Assembly: GCA_026874595.1 (NCBI GenBank)
Contig: CM049315.1
Location: 34,984,164-35,048,163 of the forward strand
Length of the DNA stretch: 64,000 bases
Origin: Sipunculus nudus
Taxonomy: Eukaryota; Annelida; Sipuncula; Golfingiida; Sipunculidae
Reading direction: 5' to 3'
The first letter of the stretch is position 1. Each line of letters starts with the position of its first letter. Positions 1-12,178 of this stretch are shown piece after piece. The notes beneath the pieces were generated by a model. It had not been told where the DNA came from and searched no databases. It saw only the letters and a list, made by a program, of their open reading frames with translations. The position numbers and the translations under genes were made by a program.

Positions 1-662
1 AAACATCCCCCCCCCCGACCCCGGCTCTCATTTGCTTCAACTTCCTCAATAGACATTTATACCTGGCGCCTGCATTGCAGATTTTGTTTATTGAAAGCGA
101 TAGATGAACCTCGCTTTAACGAAAAGACTTTTTTGTTTGTTTTTACTTTTATCATTTGGCATATAAGATGTACGCCTTTTTTGTCGATACACAATGGACC
201 CGAACATCTAGTGTCAGTCGTTACCAAAAGATCTCTCGTGTTATGAAAAAGTTCTTTTGTAATACACAAAAACATGCAAACGGGAACACATACGCATTCA
301 TACATGAATATACACAAACAATATGAATTCAGGGAAACATTTAAAGATGATTTATTTAATTATAATTTTCTGTTCTTGGAATGTCACCGATATTTACAGA
401 CTCTTGGCGTATATGATATGTAGCTCTTTGCTATGAATTTTTGCTTGATTAATTTAAGGCACTCAAAGCTTTCATCTTCTGCATAATCATAAGGCAGTGT
501 GTTTTAATTATTAAATAAATAATCAAATGAAATATCAACGTATATATGTGAAAATAGGAATATATCTGAACAGCCCAAAATATGACTTATTTGCGTATGC
601 TATTTCATAAATATGTACATACATATATACAAAGTTCAATAAGTGTTGTTAGTATTGGTGTA
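1..662. other. 3' flank of Gsx, no gene
   Basis: AT-rich sequence downstream of the Gsx stop codon. On the minus strand an AATAAA hexamer lies at 351-356, about 310 bases past the stop, and is the best visible candidate for the Gsx polyadenylation signal. The plus strand begins with a short C tract. Open frames here have no recognisable protein content. If the lophotrochozoan ParaHox order holds, the next gene beyond coordinate 1 could be Xlox, but nothing inside the window shows this. Confidence 0.5.
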
Positions 663-2945
663 TCACGTGTCAGCATTAATTTGCATATTTTCATCGTCAT
701 CCTCGTTGTCAGAAACGCAAAGTCCATGGTACTGAGGAGACATTTTTGTAAAGGATTCATGGAGCCTTGAATCCGTTGATCCAGGGCTACCGCACGTGAC
801 ACCCAGGCGATCATGACGTTCACATACGTCACCATGTTTATCCGGTATGCCACTTCCGGATTTACTACCACGTGACGAGCACGTACGCAGACAGCGACAT
901 TTATCACGTGACTGTCCGGTGCCTTCTTTCTTGTATTTGACTCTCCTGTTTTGGAACCAGATTTTGACTTGTTTCTCGGACAGGTTCAAGTATGTGGCTA
1001 TCTCGATGCGACGGAGCCGGGACAGATACATGTTGGCTGCGAACTCCCTCTCCAGTTCAAGCAGCTGTGTGCTAGTAAAGGCTGTTCTAATACGCTTACT
1101 GCTCGGGAGGTCATCAGATGGGCAGCTGTTGCTGGTAGCACCTGCACAAAAAAAAAAGAAAATTCATTTTTAATTTATATTCATATTTAATAATTATCGA
1201 ATATTAAATAAAATGAGTTTAATCATATTTTATTTTAAAATGCAATGTTGTCATAGAAATATTAGGGATTTTTATATTTAATCAAACACATGTAATACAG
1301 AAATGCTATTTGAGTGCATGAACATACACTCTTACACACATGTAAATGTTAAAAACCCACGTGCACGATCCCTCTATCCTATCATTGTTTTAGCGCCTTG
1401 TCCCTTTTAAATGGAATTTACCTTGATTAAACATGACATTCTTTGTATGATAATTGAATCTTATATCTGTTTCATCTGCAGTGAGGTTTTAATGATGGTG
1501 GAACCGAAAAATTCTCGTGTCATCTGATTGTTTGAGGATTAGGACAATTTGAGTGCGTATTAGCGCTTATGTGTAATTTAGCTATGTATTGTGAACACAG
1601 TAAATCATACTGTGTAAAGTTTTGTTCTACTTTATAAATGTAATATAAAATTAAATGTGATTGATATTAACAAAAACGCCCCCTGGTGACTTATGTGCGA
1701 TAATACTATCGTCTGCTAAAGCTGACTTGGCGGGAAGGCGGTGGATGATTATACGGTAAGCTATCATATCCCATGCTGCACCTCGTTATTACAGGGCGGG
1801 CTTGCCATAAAACCCACTCATTAAGCCTTCTCAACGGGTTTGTAATCAAACAGGTAAACTGTCAAACACGCCATCACAATGATAATTCCCTACATGGACC
1901 TTAAAAGCCGCGGTTAGATTTAGCTTTAGCCAGCCCCACATTAAAGAGACAAGAAGAATAACGCCTCCCTCAGGGGTTTTACGCTTGCCACATTCAACCC
2001 CGGGAGAGCGGCACCCGGCGATGCTTTAAGCCGTCTGTAGTGGATGGATACCAAGTCAAACCTTTTGAAGAGAGAATAATTCACAGCGCGTGATTCTATT
2101 ATTTTTCCCATATAACGTTGTGTTTTACATAATTTTTTATCTCGCATATTATTATAGATGTGTTTAAAAAAACAATTGTTTTGCTTGTGTGTAAGCCATA
2201 CTCGATACTTTCAATATAATTAAACAGCAATATTAAATGTACATACTTAATTGTTGCTTCATGTTTGAGTATAACATTAGTGAGAAAAATATCTCTTCTC
2301 CCTTTGTCTTGCGGATGTGTGTGTTTGTGTGCAGGTGTTTGCAAAGTGTGTAGCATGTAAGATATGCAGGGCTCGAACGCGCAAGAATTAAGACAATGAA
2401 GAAAAAATATAGTCATTGCGAAACATATGACTAACTTGAATATAAATTAATCCAACATAAGTTTATTAAGTTTATTGTGCGTTTATAAATAATAAATATG
2501 TTGAACATATTACTTCCTGCGTTTTCCATTCATATAACTTAAATTTAGACGAGATTTAATCATTTGAACGGTTTGAAGCGACATGACCAATGGATTTAAT
2601 TTGGATTTAAATTGACCAGATACTTTTCTGCTTCTGTTTTCTTTTAGTAGGGTGCACATTTATATGTACTTAAACCTCCAAGAAATGATAGTAGGTACAT
2701 ATATAGGTATTAGATTAGAAAAACATATATTGAAACCTATTTTTGTCATTGAATTTGTCGCAAATTGGATTACTAAAACAGTTTAATTATTACTGTTGAA
2801 CGTTACTGTTAAACGTTAAATACCACAAAGGCCACGGTGGGAAATAAACCTATATATTTAGTTATTTTTTATCATAACCGAGCTAATATTTATAGTTTTC
2901 ATGTATAAAGGCACTTACGATTAAGAGTATGTGTGACGTCAACTA

Positions 2946-3002
<57 letters not shown>

Positions 3003-3748
3003 CACGCAAGTTAACGTAGCTTCGAATCGTAGTATAAAGGGAATTATTTTGTATCTTAACCCTCTCTCTCATGACGTACAATATGTAAATTGGAAAATAA
3101 GCTTAGAACTGTTTGGCACGGAAAGCATTCACTTTTTTTTAATTTAGCATGCATGGAAAATAAAATAAAGTATAGCAAAAACTATAACAGAAAACGTGTT
3201 TGATGTTAAGATGGAACTTACACAATAAAATATAGGAAATAATTTAGCACATGAAATAAAATTGGTATTACTAAAGCTGCAATTGTATACACACCTGGAC
3301 TGCCGTGGTACCGTACTCTGGCCGTGTCCACTGTCGGGCTGGTGGTCGGTTCTGTCGGGGTCACCGGTAGGGGCAGCGACTTGCCCAAGGAGTGTGAGAG
3401 GGCTGCAGTACGTTGGAAGGCCCGGGGGGACGGGATCGGTAGAGGCACGGCGACTTCTCTGGCGAGGCTTGTGGTGGTTTTGGGGGTGAATCCATGCACG
3501 GAGCTTGAGGTCCCTGGGGAAGCGACGGGTGTATGGACGCACAGGGGACAGTACATTCCCATCATATCGCCACCCCCGGGACCGAAGCACGGCCAGTGCT
3601 GCAGCGTTAGTGGGTGTACCCTCGGCGGGCTCCGGGGGTGTGGAATATGCCCGTAAGTTGTCAAGTCTCTCGGCCTGGGGAAATCGCTCGTTTCACCCGT
3701 ATCTGGCTTTTTCATGATGAGCGAATCGACTAAAAATGACCGCGACAT
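663..3748 (-). CDS. Gsx: Gsx ParaHox homeobox transcription factor
   Basis: Two coding exons on the minus strand, 3748-3295 and 1141-663, give 310 residues. The exon 1 donor reads AG|GTGTGT and the exon 2 acceptor TGCAG|GT, with the split codon (phase 1) giving Gly152. The protein starts [11 protein letters not shown], the N-terminal signature of Gsx/Gsh proteins. A CPLC motif follows, then a Pro/Ser/Thr-rich linker. The homeodomain spans residues 166-225 with [19 protein letters not shown] and helix 3 [13 protein letters not shown]. The tail has a Cys-rich KCRCLRTC patch and an acidic DNEDDDE end. No YPWM hexapeptide was seen. Gsx proteins bind TAAT-type DNA in the nucleus and pattern anterior neuroectoderm and sometimes gut. 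An in-frame ATG at 3793 would add 15 residues; 3748 was chosen because it yields the conserved N-terminus. The intron just before the homeobox matches the usual Gsx structure. Family assignment is very secure and exon ends are secure. Confidence 0.96.
921..1100 (-). other. Gsx: Gsx homeobox (60-codon DNA-binding domain)
   Basis: Encodes a complete 60-residue homeodomain with no frameshift or stop. The invariant helix-3 core WFQNR is present, with Gln at homeodomain position 50 as in Hox/ParaHox proteins. The stretch [20 protein letters not shown] is Gsx-like; Xlox and Cdx homeodomains differ here. The domain lies wholly in exon 2, about 40 bases inside the acceptor. Confidence 0.96.
1675..1689 (-). 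promoter_or_regulatory. CTCF-like motif in the Gsx intron
   Basis: Minus strand reads TCACCAGGGGGCGTT. It contains the core CACCAGGGGGCG and fits the bilaterian CTCF consensus CCASYAGRKGGCRSY at 13 of 15 positions, counted by eye. A single motif of this type could be chance; it is reported because similar words recur in the window. Confidence 0.45.
2949..2996. repeat. (TA)n microsatellite
   Basis: About 24 uninterrupted TA units inside the Gsx intron. The Ile-Tyr repeat open frame here is an artefact of the dinucleotide. Confidence 0.95.
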
Positions 3749-4560
3749 GGTCAAATCGTTCCACAGAGCGTTTCCAGGCAGTAACTTCACCATACAGATT
3801 TTTCTCTATTGTCCCTCGGTTTTTCTTTTAATTATATTTTCCCTCAGGCTGCCCTTGGCAATTATCTCTTCTTCTCTGTGCCCTATCCAATAAAAATCAA
3901 TGTTCTTACTTCGCATTCAACATTTATAACCCCTTCTTGCAGTGACAACCTTCGAATTTCCCCTCACAGTCAGACGTCTTTTAATTATCTGCCCGGAACA
4001 TTCGGAGTCACTCGGGTTTCACAATCAAACCTTGCCAGAGAATATGGACTGAAGGAGCGCACGCGCCGTCCACGTCAATTTATACATGCCGCGTGGGCTA
4101 CAAGCTGGTCCTGGTGGGCGTGGCCGAAGCGCCCATCACTCATCACCGCTTCCTGTCATTATAACTGCAGCTCGGGTCTTAATTTGCATATCCATTCCTC
4201 CTTTAACTATCCTAGAAATTTTATTGACTCGGTTGGTTGGATATGAACGGCACGTTAGGGTCGTGATAGCCAATCAGCGAAAAGCTTATGCGCTTGACTG
4301 GTACTTGCTTGAAGGGCCATTTATGACTGTTTACTTTGCGATCATTGGTGTATGCGGCACGCGTCCACATGGTAATTGACTGTTTTAATGGGCTAGCGGG
4401 CAATAGCGCACCCGCGCGGAGGGGCTGTGGGCCAACATTATTTAATTGCCAGATTAGATGCGGAAACCTTGCCTGAGCAAAGATTCGCTAGGTGATGTTT
4501 CAATCACTCTTAGGATACCTGGAGCACGCTGCCAGGGTTGGCACACAACAACTTACTAGG
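3749..4560 (-). promoter_or_regulatory. Gsx 5' flank and likely promoter region
   Basis: Upstream of the Gsx ATG, and more GC-rich than the surrounding DNA from about 4010 to 4450. Visible words include an octamer-type ATTTGCAT near 4182, AGCCAATCAGCG near 4268 (a CCAAT box) and several TTAAT/ATTA homeodomain cores. No TATA box or initiator can be fixed confidently, so the transcription start is not assigned. The regulatory role is inferred from position and composition only. Confidence 0.45.
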
Positions 4561-5399
4561 CCCAATACTGAAGCCACAATTTCTGTCTGGGTTTCAATTA
4601 CATGCTTATTTTTTTAAATCAAACACAGACAGTTGTTTTAAGCAGCAATGTCTAGTCCCACACATGTTGAACAAGAAACGCGGAGAGGAACTGCGACACC
4701 TTCAGAAAGGGGTTAACTTCCGTATGCACACACACAGATTAGTTAACATGTAAATCCTTCACCACGCCAACGCACCTATAAGTCACGTGCAAATACTTAG
4801 TAACCACCTAAGCCTTGAGTAGTTTGTCAATTTCATGTCAATGTCGTGAAATGTGACAAGTCACAGCGCTCCAAGTGAGAGATGTGGTACGGTAATTCTA
4901 AACTTCTCCAGTTGTCGTTATATTTTAACATTCGGAGGGCCATATGTTGTCTAAAAAATAAAATACCACAAAATAAATAAAAATAAAGGCTCGAGCGAAT
5001 CGTGAAGCAAATTCGGCAGAAGGCTAACCCTATATTTAATGTAAATTAGGCCGCGAACGTTTCGCTTTATGCAACATTCAATACCACGCATGAAAACCAG
5101 GGTATTATAGAAAACAATATAGCATGTTCTAACATATGTAGGGACAATATATCTTGTAGAATATCCCAGGAAAGCGACATAATTAGTTTTTATAAAAATG
5201 AAAATAATGAAATCGTAAGGTATGGCTGCTTTTGAAGTATACCAACCGAATGACTGTATGATAAATTTCAATGAAATTAAGCATGGTTCTTATTTGTCCT
5301 GCACGCGCATATATACTTATACATTTTTTTATGACAGCAGACATTAATGATATATGAACACTTAACACTCTCCATGACTTTCTTTGCATATATATACAT
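4561..5399. other. Intergenic, no gene seen
   Basis: AT-rich DNA between the Gsx promoter side and the tandem-repeat field. Open frames are short and have no recognisable domain. Confidence 0.6.
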
Positions 5400-5465
5400 G
5401 TCAAGTATTTAACACTGTCTGCATGTCGTATAGTCATGAATGGCATTGTGTACACAAATAAGTCT

Positions 5466-5509
<44 letters not shown>

Positions 5510-6144
5510 CATGACTGTATATGACACGTGGTACTTTAAAATAGAACACTGGCAGCACAATGCTCGTCATTTTCCTTATGACGTGACTATGTTTATGGTC
5601 AAATATATATGACATGCCTCTATCGTACAACACGATGTAAAGGAAACATGACTCTCTTGGTGAAATGGTTCTGTATGACACAACATACAAAACAACAATA
5701 TTTCCCGAATATATGACTTGGTCGAAAACGATGTACAAGACAGCATAACTCTCTGCCTGACATTATTACGTTGAATGACCACGTGATGTACAAGATCTAG
5801 GGCGTGACGATATAAACCATAACTATGTATAGCACAATGGCAGTGTGACATAGACACAGGATCGTCTGCATTACACCAATATATATGACACAATACAATA
5901 TACAGGACAAGATGGTTCCCTTACTGACATTCCTGGTATATGACTGTGAAAATCACGATGTAAAAGACAGCATGAAACTATGCATGATAGGACTGTATAT
6001 AACAGGAAAATATTACCCATGCCATGACATATATGATTATGTATAACACAGTGGCATGATTGAATATGACACATGGTCATCTGGATGACACGGCAGTGAA
6101 TGATACGATATACATCACCATGCATTAAAAGATGTATACAAAAA
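5400..6144. repeat. Degenerate left edge of the satellite field
   Basis: Contains many decayed versions of the satellite words, such as CACGATGTAAAGGAAACATG near 5631 and ACGATGTACAAGACAGCATA near 5728, with irregular spacing and many substitutions. A pure (TA)n tract fills 5469-5518. This looks like an old array margin that escaped homogenisation. Confidence 0.7.
5469..5518. repeat. (TA)n microsatellite
   Basis: About 25 TA units inside the degenerate satellite margin. Confidence 0.95.
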
Positions 6145-8225
6145 GAGCATGGTCCTGTGGATGACATCACTGCGCAGGACACGTTGTCGTGTAACCACGG
6201 ACCTGAGGATGACATAACCGTGCATGATGCGATGTACAATAAATCATAGTTCTGAGGATGGTCCTGTGGATGACATCACTGTGCTTGATACGAGGTACGA
6301 GTAAGAATGGTCCTGATGAAAACATCATTGTACATGACACGATGTAAAAGAAAGCATGGTCCTGTGGTTGAAATCACTGTGCTTGACACGATGTACGAGT
6401 AAGAATGGTCCTGATGATAACATCATTGTGCATGACACGATGTACAAGAAAGCATGGTCCTGTGGTTGAAATCACTGTGGTTGACTCAATGTACGAGTAA
6501 GAATGGTCCTGATGATTACATCATTGTGCATGACACGATGTACAAGAAAGCATGGTCCTGTGGTTGACATCACTGTGGTTGACTCGATGTACGAGTAAGA
6601 ATGGTCTTGATGACAACATAATTGTGCATGACACGATGTACAAGAAAGCATGGTCCTGTGGTTGAAATCACTGTGATTGACTCAATGTACCAGTAAGAAT
6701 GGTCCTGATGATAACATCATTGTGCATGACACGATGTACAAGAAAGCATGGTCCTGTGGTTGACATCACTGTGGTTGACTCGATGTACGAGTAAGAATGG
6801 TCCTGATGATAACATAATTGTGCATGACACGATGTACAAGAAAGCATGGTCCTGTGGTTGAAATCACTGTGGTTGACTCAATGTACGAGTAAGAATGTTC
6901 CTGATGATAACATCATTGTGCATGACGGGATGTACAAGAAATCATGGTCCTGTGGATGACATCACTGTGGTTGACACGATGTACGAGTAAGAATGGCCCT
7001 GATGATAACATCATTGTGCATGACACGATGTAAAAGAAAGCATGGTCCTATGGTTGACTTCACTGTGCTTGACACGATGTACGAGTAAGAATGGTCCTGA
7101 TGATAACATCATTGTGCATGACACGATGTACAAGAAAGCATGTTCCTGTGGTTGACATTACTGTGGTTGACTCGATGTACGAGTAAGAATGGTCCTGATG
7201 ATAACATCATTGTGCATGACACGATGTACAAGAAAGCATGGTCATGTGGTTGAAATCACTGTGGTTGACTCAATGTACGAGTAAGAATGGTCCTGATGAT
7301 AACATCATTGTACATGACACGATGTAAAAGAAAGCATGGTCCTATGGTTGACATCACTGTGGTTGACTCGATGTACGAGTAAGAATGGTCCTGATGATAA
7401 CATCATTGTGCATGACACGATGTACAAGAAAGCATGGTCCTATGGTTGACATCACTGTGCTTGACTGGATGAACGAGTAAGAATGGTCCTGATGATAACA
7501 TCATTGTGCATGACACGATGTAAAAGAAAGCATGGTCCTATGGTTGACATCACTGTGCTTGACACGATGTACGAGTAAGAATGGTCCTGATGATAACATC
7601 ATTGTGCATGACACGATGTACAAGAAAGCATGGTCCTGTGGTTGAAATCACTGTGGTTGACTCAATGTACGAGTAAGAATGGTCCTGATGATAACATAAT
7701 TGTGCTTGACACAATGTACAAGAAAGCATGGTTCTGTGAATGACATCACTGTGCTTGATACGATGTACGAGTAAGAATGGTCCTGATGAAAACATCATTG
7801 TGCATGACACGATGTACAAGAAAGCATGGTCCTGTGGTTGACATCACTGTGGTTGACTCGATGTACGAGTAAGAATGGTCCTTATGATAACATAATTGTA
7901 CATGACACGATGTAAAAGAAAGCATGGTCCTATGGTTGACATCACTGTGCTTGACTCGATGAACGAGTAAGAATGGTCCTGATGATAACATAATTGTGCA
8001 TGACACGATGTACAAGAAAGCATGGTCCTGTGGTTGAAATCACTGTGGTTGACTCAATGTACGAGTAAGAATGGTCCTGATGATAACATAATTGTGCTTG
8101 ACACAATGTACAAGAAAGCATGGTCCTGTGGATGACATCACTGTGGTTGACACGATGTACGAGTAAGAATGGTCCTGATGATAACATCACCTTGCATTTC
8201 GCGATGTACAAGAAAATTGGCCCTT
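6145..8225. repeat. Satellite block A: 98-bp dimers of a 49-bp unit, with 196-bp periodicity
   Basis: Two diverged 49-bp monomers alternate. One carries ATGGTCCTGATGATAACATC and ends in ACAAGAAAGC. The other carries TCCTGTGGTTGACATCACTG and ends in ACGAGTAAGA. Together they form about 20 dimers of 98 bp. A further alternation, GTTGAAATCACTGTGGTTG versus GTTGACATCACTGTGGTTG, recurs every 196 bp (for example near 6460, 6656, 6852, 7244, 7636 and 8028). Minus-strand open frames of 89-97 codons starting 196 bp apart are a by-product, not genes. Confidence 0.93.
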
Positions 8226-11200
8226 GGGATGACATGGCTGTACATCACCCAATGTACCAGAAAGCATGGTCCTGAGCATGACATCACTGAGCATGACGGG
8301 ATGTACAAGAAAGCATGGTCCTGTGGATGACATCACTGTGCGTGACGGGATGTACAAGAAAGCATGGTCTTGAGCATGACATCACTGAGCATGACGGGAT
8401 TTACAAGAAAGGATGGTCCTGTGGATGACATCACTGTGCATGACACGATGTACAGGAAACCATGGACCTGAGGATGACATCACTGAGCATGACGCGATGT
8501 TCAAGTAATCATGGTTCTGAAGATGACATCACTGAGCATGACGCGATGTTCAAGTAATCATGGTTCTGAAGATGACATCACTGTGCATGACGGGATGTAA
8601 AAGAAAGCATGGTCCTGTGGATGACATCACTGTGCATGACGGGATGTACAAGAAAGCATGGTCCTGAGAATGACATCAATGTGCATGACGGGATGTACAA
8701 GAAAGCATGGTCCTGAGAATGACATCAATGTGCATGACGGGATGTACAAGAAAGCATGGTCCTGAGCATGACATCACTGTGTATGATGGGATGTACAAGA
8801 AAGCATGGTCCTGAGCATGACATCACTGTGCATGACGGGATGTACAAGGAAGCATGGTCCTGAGCATGACATCACTCTGCATGACGGGATGTACAAGAAA
8901 GCATGGTCCCTAGCATGACATCACTGTGCATGACGGGATATACAAGAAAACATGGTCCTGAGCATGACATCACTGTGCATGACGCGATGTACAAGAAAGC
9001 ATGGTCCTGAGCATGACATCACTGTGCATGACGGGATGTACAAGAAAGCATGGTCCTGAGCATGACATCACTGTGCATGACGCGATGTACAAGAAAGCAT
9101 GGTCCTGAGCATGACATCACTGTGCATGACGGGTTATACAAGAAAACATGGTCCTGAGCATGACATCACTGTGCATGACGCGATGTACAAGAAAGCATGG
9201 TCATTATCATGACATTACTGTGCATGACCCGATGTACAAGAAAGCATGGTCCTGAGCATGACATCACTGTGCATGACGCGATATACAAGAAAGCATGGTC
9301 CTGAGCATGACATCACTGAGCATGACGGGATGTACAAGAAAGCATGGTCCTGAGCATGACATCACTGTGCATGACGTGATATTTAAGAAAACATGGTCCT
9401 GAGCATGACATCACTGTGCATGACGCGATGTACAAGAAAGCATGGTCCTGAGCATGACATCACTGTGCATGACCCGATGTACAAGAAAGGATGGTCCTGA
9501 GCATGACATCACTGTGCATGACGCGATGTACAAGAAAGCATGGTCTTGAGCATGACATCACTGTGCATGACAGGATATACAAGAAAACATGGTCCTGAGC
9601 ATGACATCACTGTGCATGACGCGATGTACAAGAAAGCATGGTCTTGAGCATGACATCACTGTGCATGACGGGATATACAAGAAAACATGGTCCTGAGCAT
9701 GACATCACTGTGCATGACCCGATGTACAAGAAAGCATGGTCCTGAGCATGACATCACTGTGCATGACGGGATGAACAAGAAAGCATGGTCCTGAGCATGA
9801 CATCACTGTGCATGACGCGATGTATAAGAAAGCATGGTCCTGAGCAAGACATCATTGTGCATGACGGGATGTACAAGAAAGCATGGTCCTGGGCATGACA
9901 TCACTGTGCACTACGCGATGTACAAGAAAGCATGGTCCTGAGCAAGACATCATTGTGCATGACGGGATGTACAAGAAATCATGGTCCTGAGCATGACATC
10001 ACTGTGCATGACCCGATGTACAAGAAAGCATGGTCCTGAGCATGACATCACTGTGCATGACGGGATATACAAGAAAGCATGGTCCTGAGCATGACATCAC
10101 TGTGCATGACCCGATGTACAAGAAAGCATGGTCCTGAGCATGACATCACTGTGCATGACGGGATATACAAGAAAACATGGTCCTGAGCATGACATCACTG
10201 TGCATGACGGGATATACAAGAAAACATGGTCTTGAGCATGACATCACTGTGCATGATGGGATGTACAAGAAAGCATGGTCTTGAGCATGACATCATTGTG
10301 CATTACGGGCTGGACAAGAAAGCATGGTCCTGAGCATGATATCACTGTGCATGACGGGATGGACAAGAAATCATGGTCCTGAGCATGACATCACTGTGCA
10401 TGACGGGATGGACAAGAAATCATGGTCCTGAGCATGATATCACTGTGCATGACGGGATGGACAAGAAATCATGGTCCTGAGCATGACATCACTGTGCATG
10501 ACCCGATGTACAAGAAAGCATGGTCCTGAGCATGACATCACTGTGCATGACGGGATATACAAGAAAACATGGTCCTGAGCATGACATCACTGTGCATGAC
10601 CCGATGTACAAGAAAGCATGGTCCTGAGCATGACATCACTGTGCATGATGGGATGTACAAGAAAGCATGGTCTTGAGCATGATATCACTGTGCATGACGG
10701 GATGGACAAGAAATCATGGTCCTGGGCATGACATCACTGTGCATGACGCGATGTACAAGAAAGCATGGCCCTGAGCAAGACATCATTGTGCATGACGGGA
10801 TGAACAAGAAAGCATGGTTCTGAGCATGACATCACTGTGCATGACGCGATGTACAAAAATCATGGTCTTGAGCATGACATCACTGTGCATGACGCGATGT
10901 ACAAGAAAGCATGGTCCTGTGGATGACATCACTGTGCATGACGGGATGTACAAGAAATCATGGTCCTGAGCATGACATCACTGTGCATGACGCGATGTAC
11001 AAGAAAGAATGGTCCTGAGCATGACATCACTGTGCATGACGCGATGTACAAGAAATCATGGTCTTGAGCATGACATCACTGTGCATGACGCGATGTACAA
11101 GAAATCATGGTCTTGAGCATGACATCACTTTGCATGACGCGATGTACAAGAAAGCATGGTCCTGAGCATGACATCACTGTGCATGACGGGATGTACAAGA

Positions 11201-11706
11201 AATCATGGTCCTGAGCATGACATCACTGTGCGTGACGGGATGTACAAGAAAGCATGGTCCTGAGCATGACATCACTGTGCATGACGGGATATACAAGAAA
11301 ACATGGTCCTGAGCATGACATCACTGTGCATGACCCGATGTACAAGAAAGCATGGTCCTGAGCATGACATCACTGTGCATGACGGGATGTACAAGAAAGC
11401 ATGGTCTTGAGCATGACATCACTGTGCATGAAGGGATGTACAAGAAAGCATGGTCCTGAGCATAACATCACTGTGCATGACGGGATGTACAAGAAAGCAT
11501 GGTCCTGAGCATGACATCACTGAGCATGACGCGATGTTCAAGAAAGCATGGTCCTGTGGATGACATCACTGTGCATGACGGGATGTACAAGAAATCATGG
11601 TCCTGAGCATGACATCACTGTGCATGACGGGATATACAAGAAAACATGGTCCTGAGCATGACATCACTGTGCATGACGGGATGAACAAGAAAGCATGGTC
11701 CTGAGG
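8226..11706. repeat. Satellite block B: homogeneous 49-bp tandem array
   Basis: About 71 head-to-tail copies of a 49-bp unit built from TGACATCACTGTGCATGAC, a variable GCGATG/GGGATG/CCGATG segment, then TACAAGAAAGCATGGTCC and TGAGCA. The variable trinucleotide and an A/G change in AAAGCATGG/AAAACATGG define subtypes that recur in local runs, as expected from unequal exchange. The array ends abruptly at about 11706. No spacer-like unique sequence separates the units, so it is not a CRISPR array. Confidence 0.96.
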
Positions 11707-11744
11707 ATTACAAAGAATTTACAAAGAACATTTATTTTGATAGA

Positions 11745-12178
11745 TAACACGCTCTCTTAATGAGATAACTATGTTATGTATGAATGACAGGCTGAATTAA
11801 ACAACATGTATTTCTTTGATTTTACTTCTTATGACACGTTGTTCTTTATCATGATCATATATCTCCCTGACTATATATGGCTCGCTCTCTTAATGACATG
11901 ACTATGTCATTTATGTATGACACGCATTACTAAACAACTTGTCTCTCTTTATGGCGTTACTTCTTTTGACACGTTGTTTATTATAAGGAGCATGTATCAT
12001 AATCTCCATGACTCTATATGACACACTCTCTTCGTGACATGACTATGTTATATACGTATGACACGCTGTATTAGACAACGTGTCTCTCATTATCACGCTG
12101 TATTTCTTATGACACGTTGTTCATTATAAATAGCATGTATCTCCATGAATATATATGACGCACTCTCTTCATGGCATG
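11745..12178. repeat. Three diverged repeats of about 140 bp, right edge of the satellite field
   Basis: GACACGTTGTT recurs at 11833, 11968 and 12111, with the shared words TCTCCATGA, ACTCTCTT and TGACATGACTATGT in order. The words resemble the 49-bp satellite but the period is 135-143 bp, suggesting a related older family bordering the younger array. Confidence 0.75.

Larger units (their letters stand above)
1142..3294 (-). other. Gsx intron with motif-dense block and TA microsatellite
   Basis: The single Gsx intron, GT-AG, with a T-rich run before the acceptor at 1142. Most is AT-rich filler. Two parts stand out: a CTCF-like site at 1675-1689 (minus TCACCAGGGGGCGTT) and a GC-richer block at about 1730-1960. 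That block contains TGATTA, CCATAAAA (a Cdx/Hox-type site), TAATCAAAC and several TTAAA words. It looks like a candidate intronic enhancer. A (TA)n tract fills 2949-2996. Confidence 0.6.

Noticed and set aside
3144-3590. Alternative frames over Gsx exon 1 on both strands
   Set aside because: Shadows of the GC-rich exon; only one frame gives the Gsx N-terminus and the correct phase into the homeobox exon.
7550-8235. Three overlapping minus-strand frames of 89-97 codons with repeated peptide content
   Set aside because: They are translations of the 49-bp satellite; start spacing of 196 bp equals four units. No codon structure or domain.
6145-11706. Possible CRISPR array
   Set aside because: Repeats are directly adjacent with no unique spacers, units drift gradually, and the context is an animal genome.
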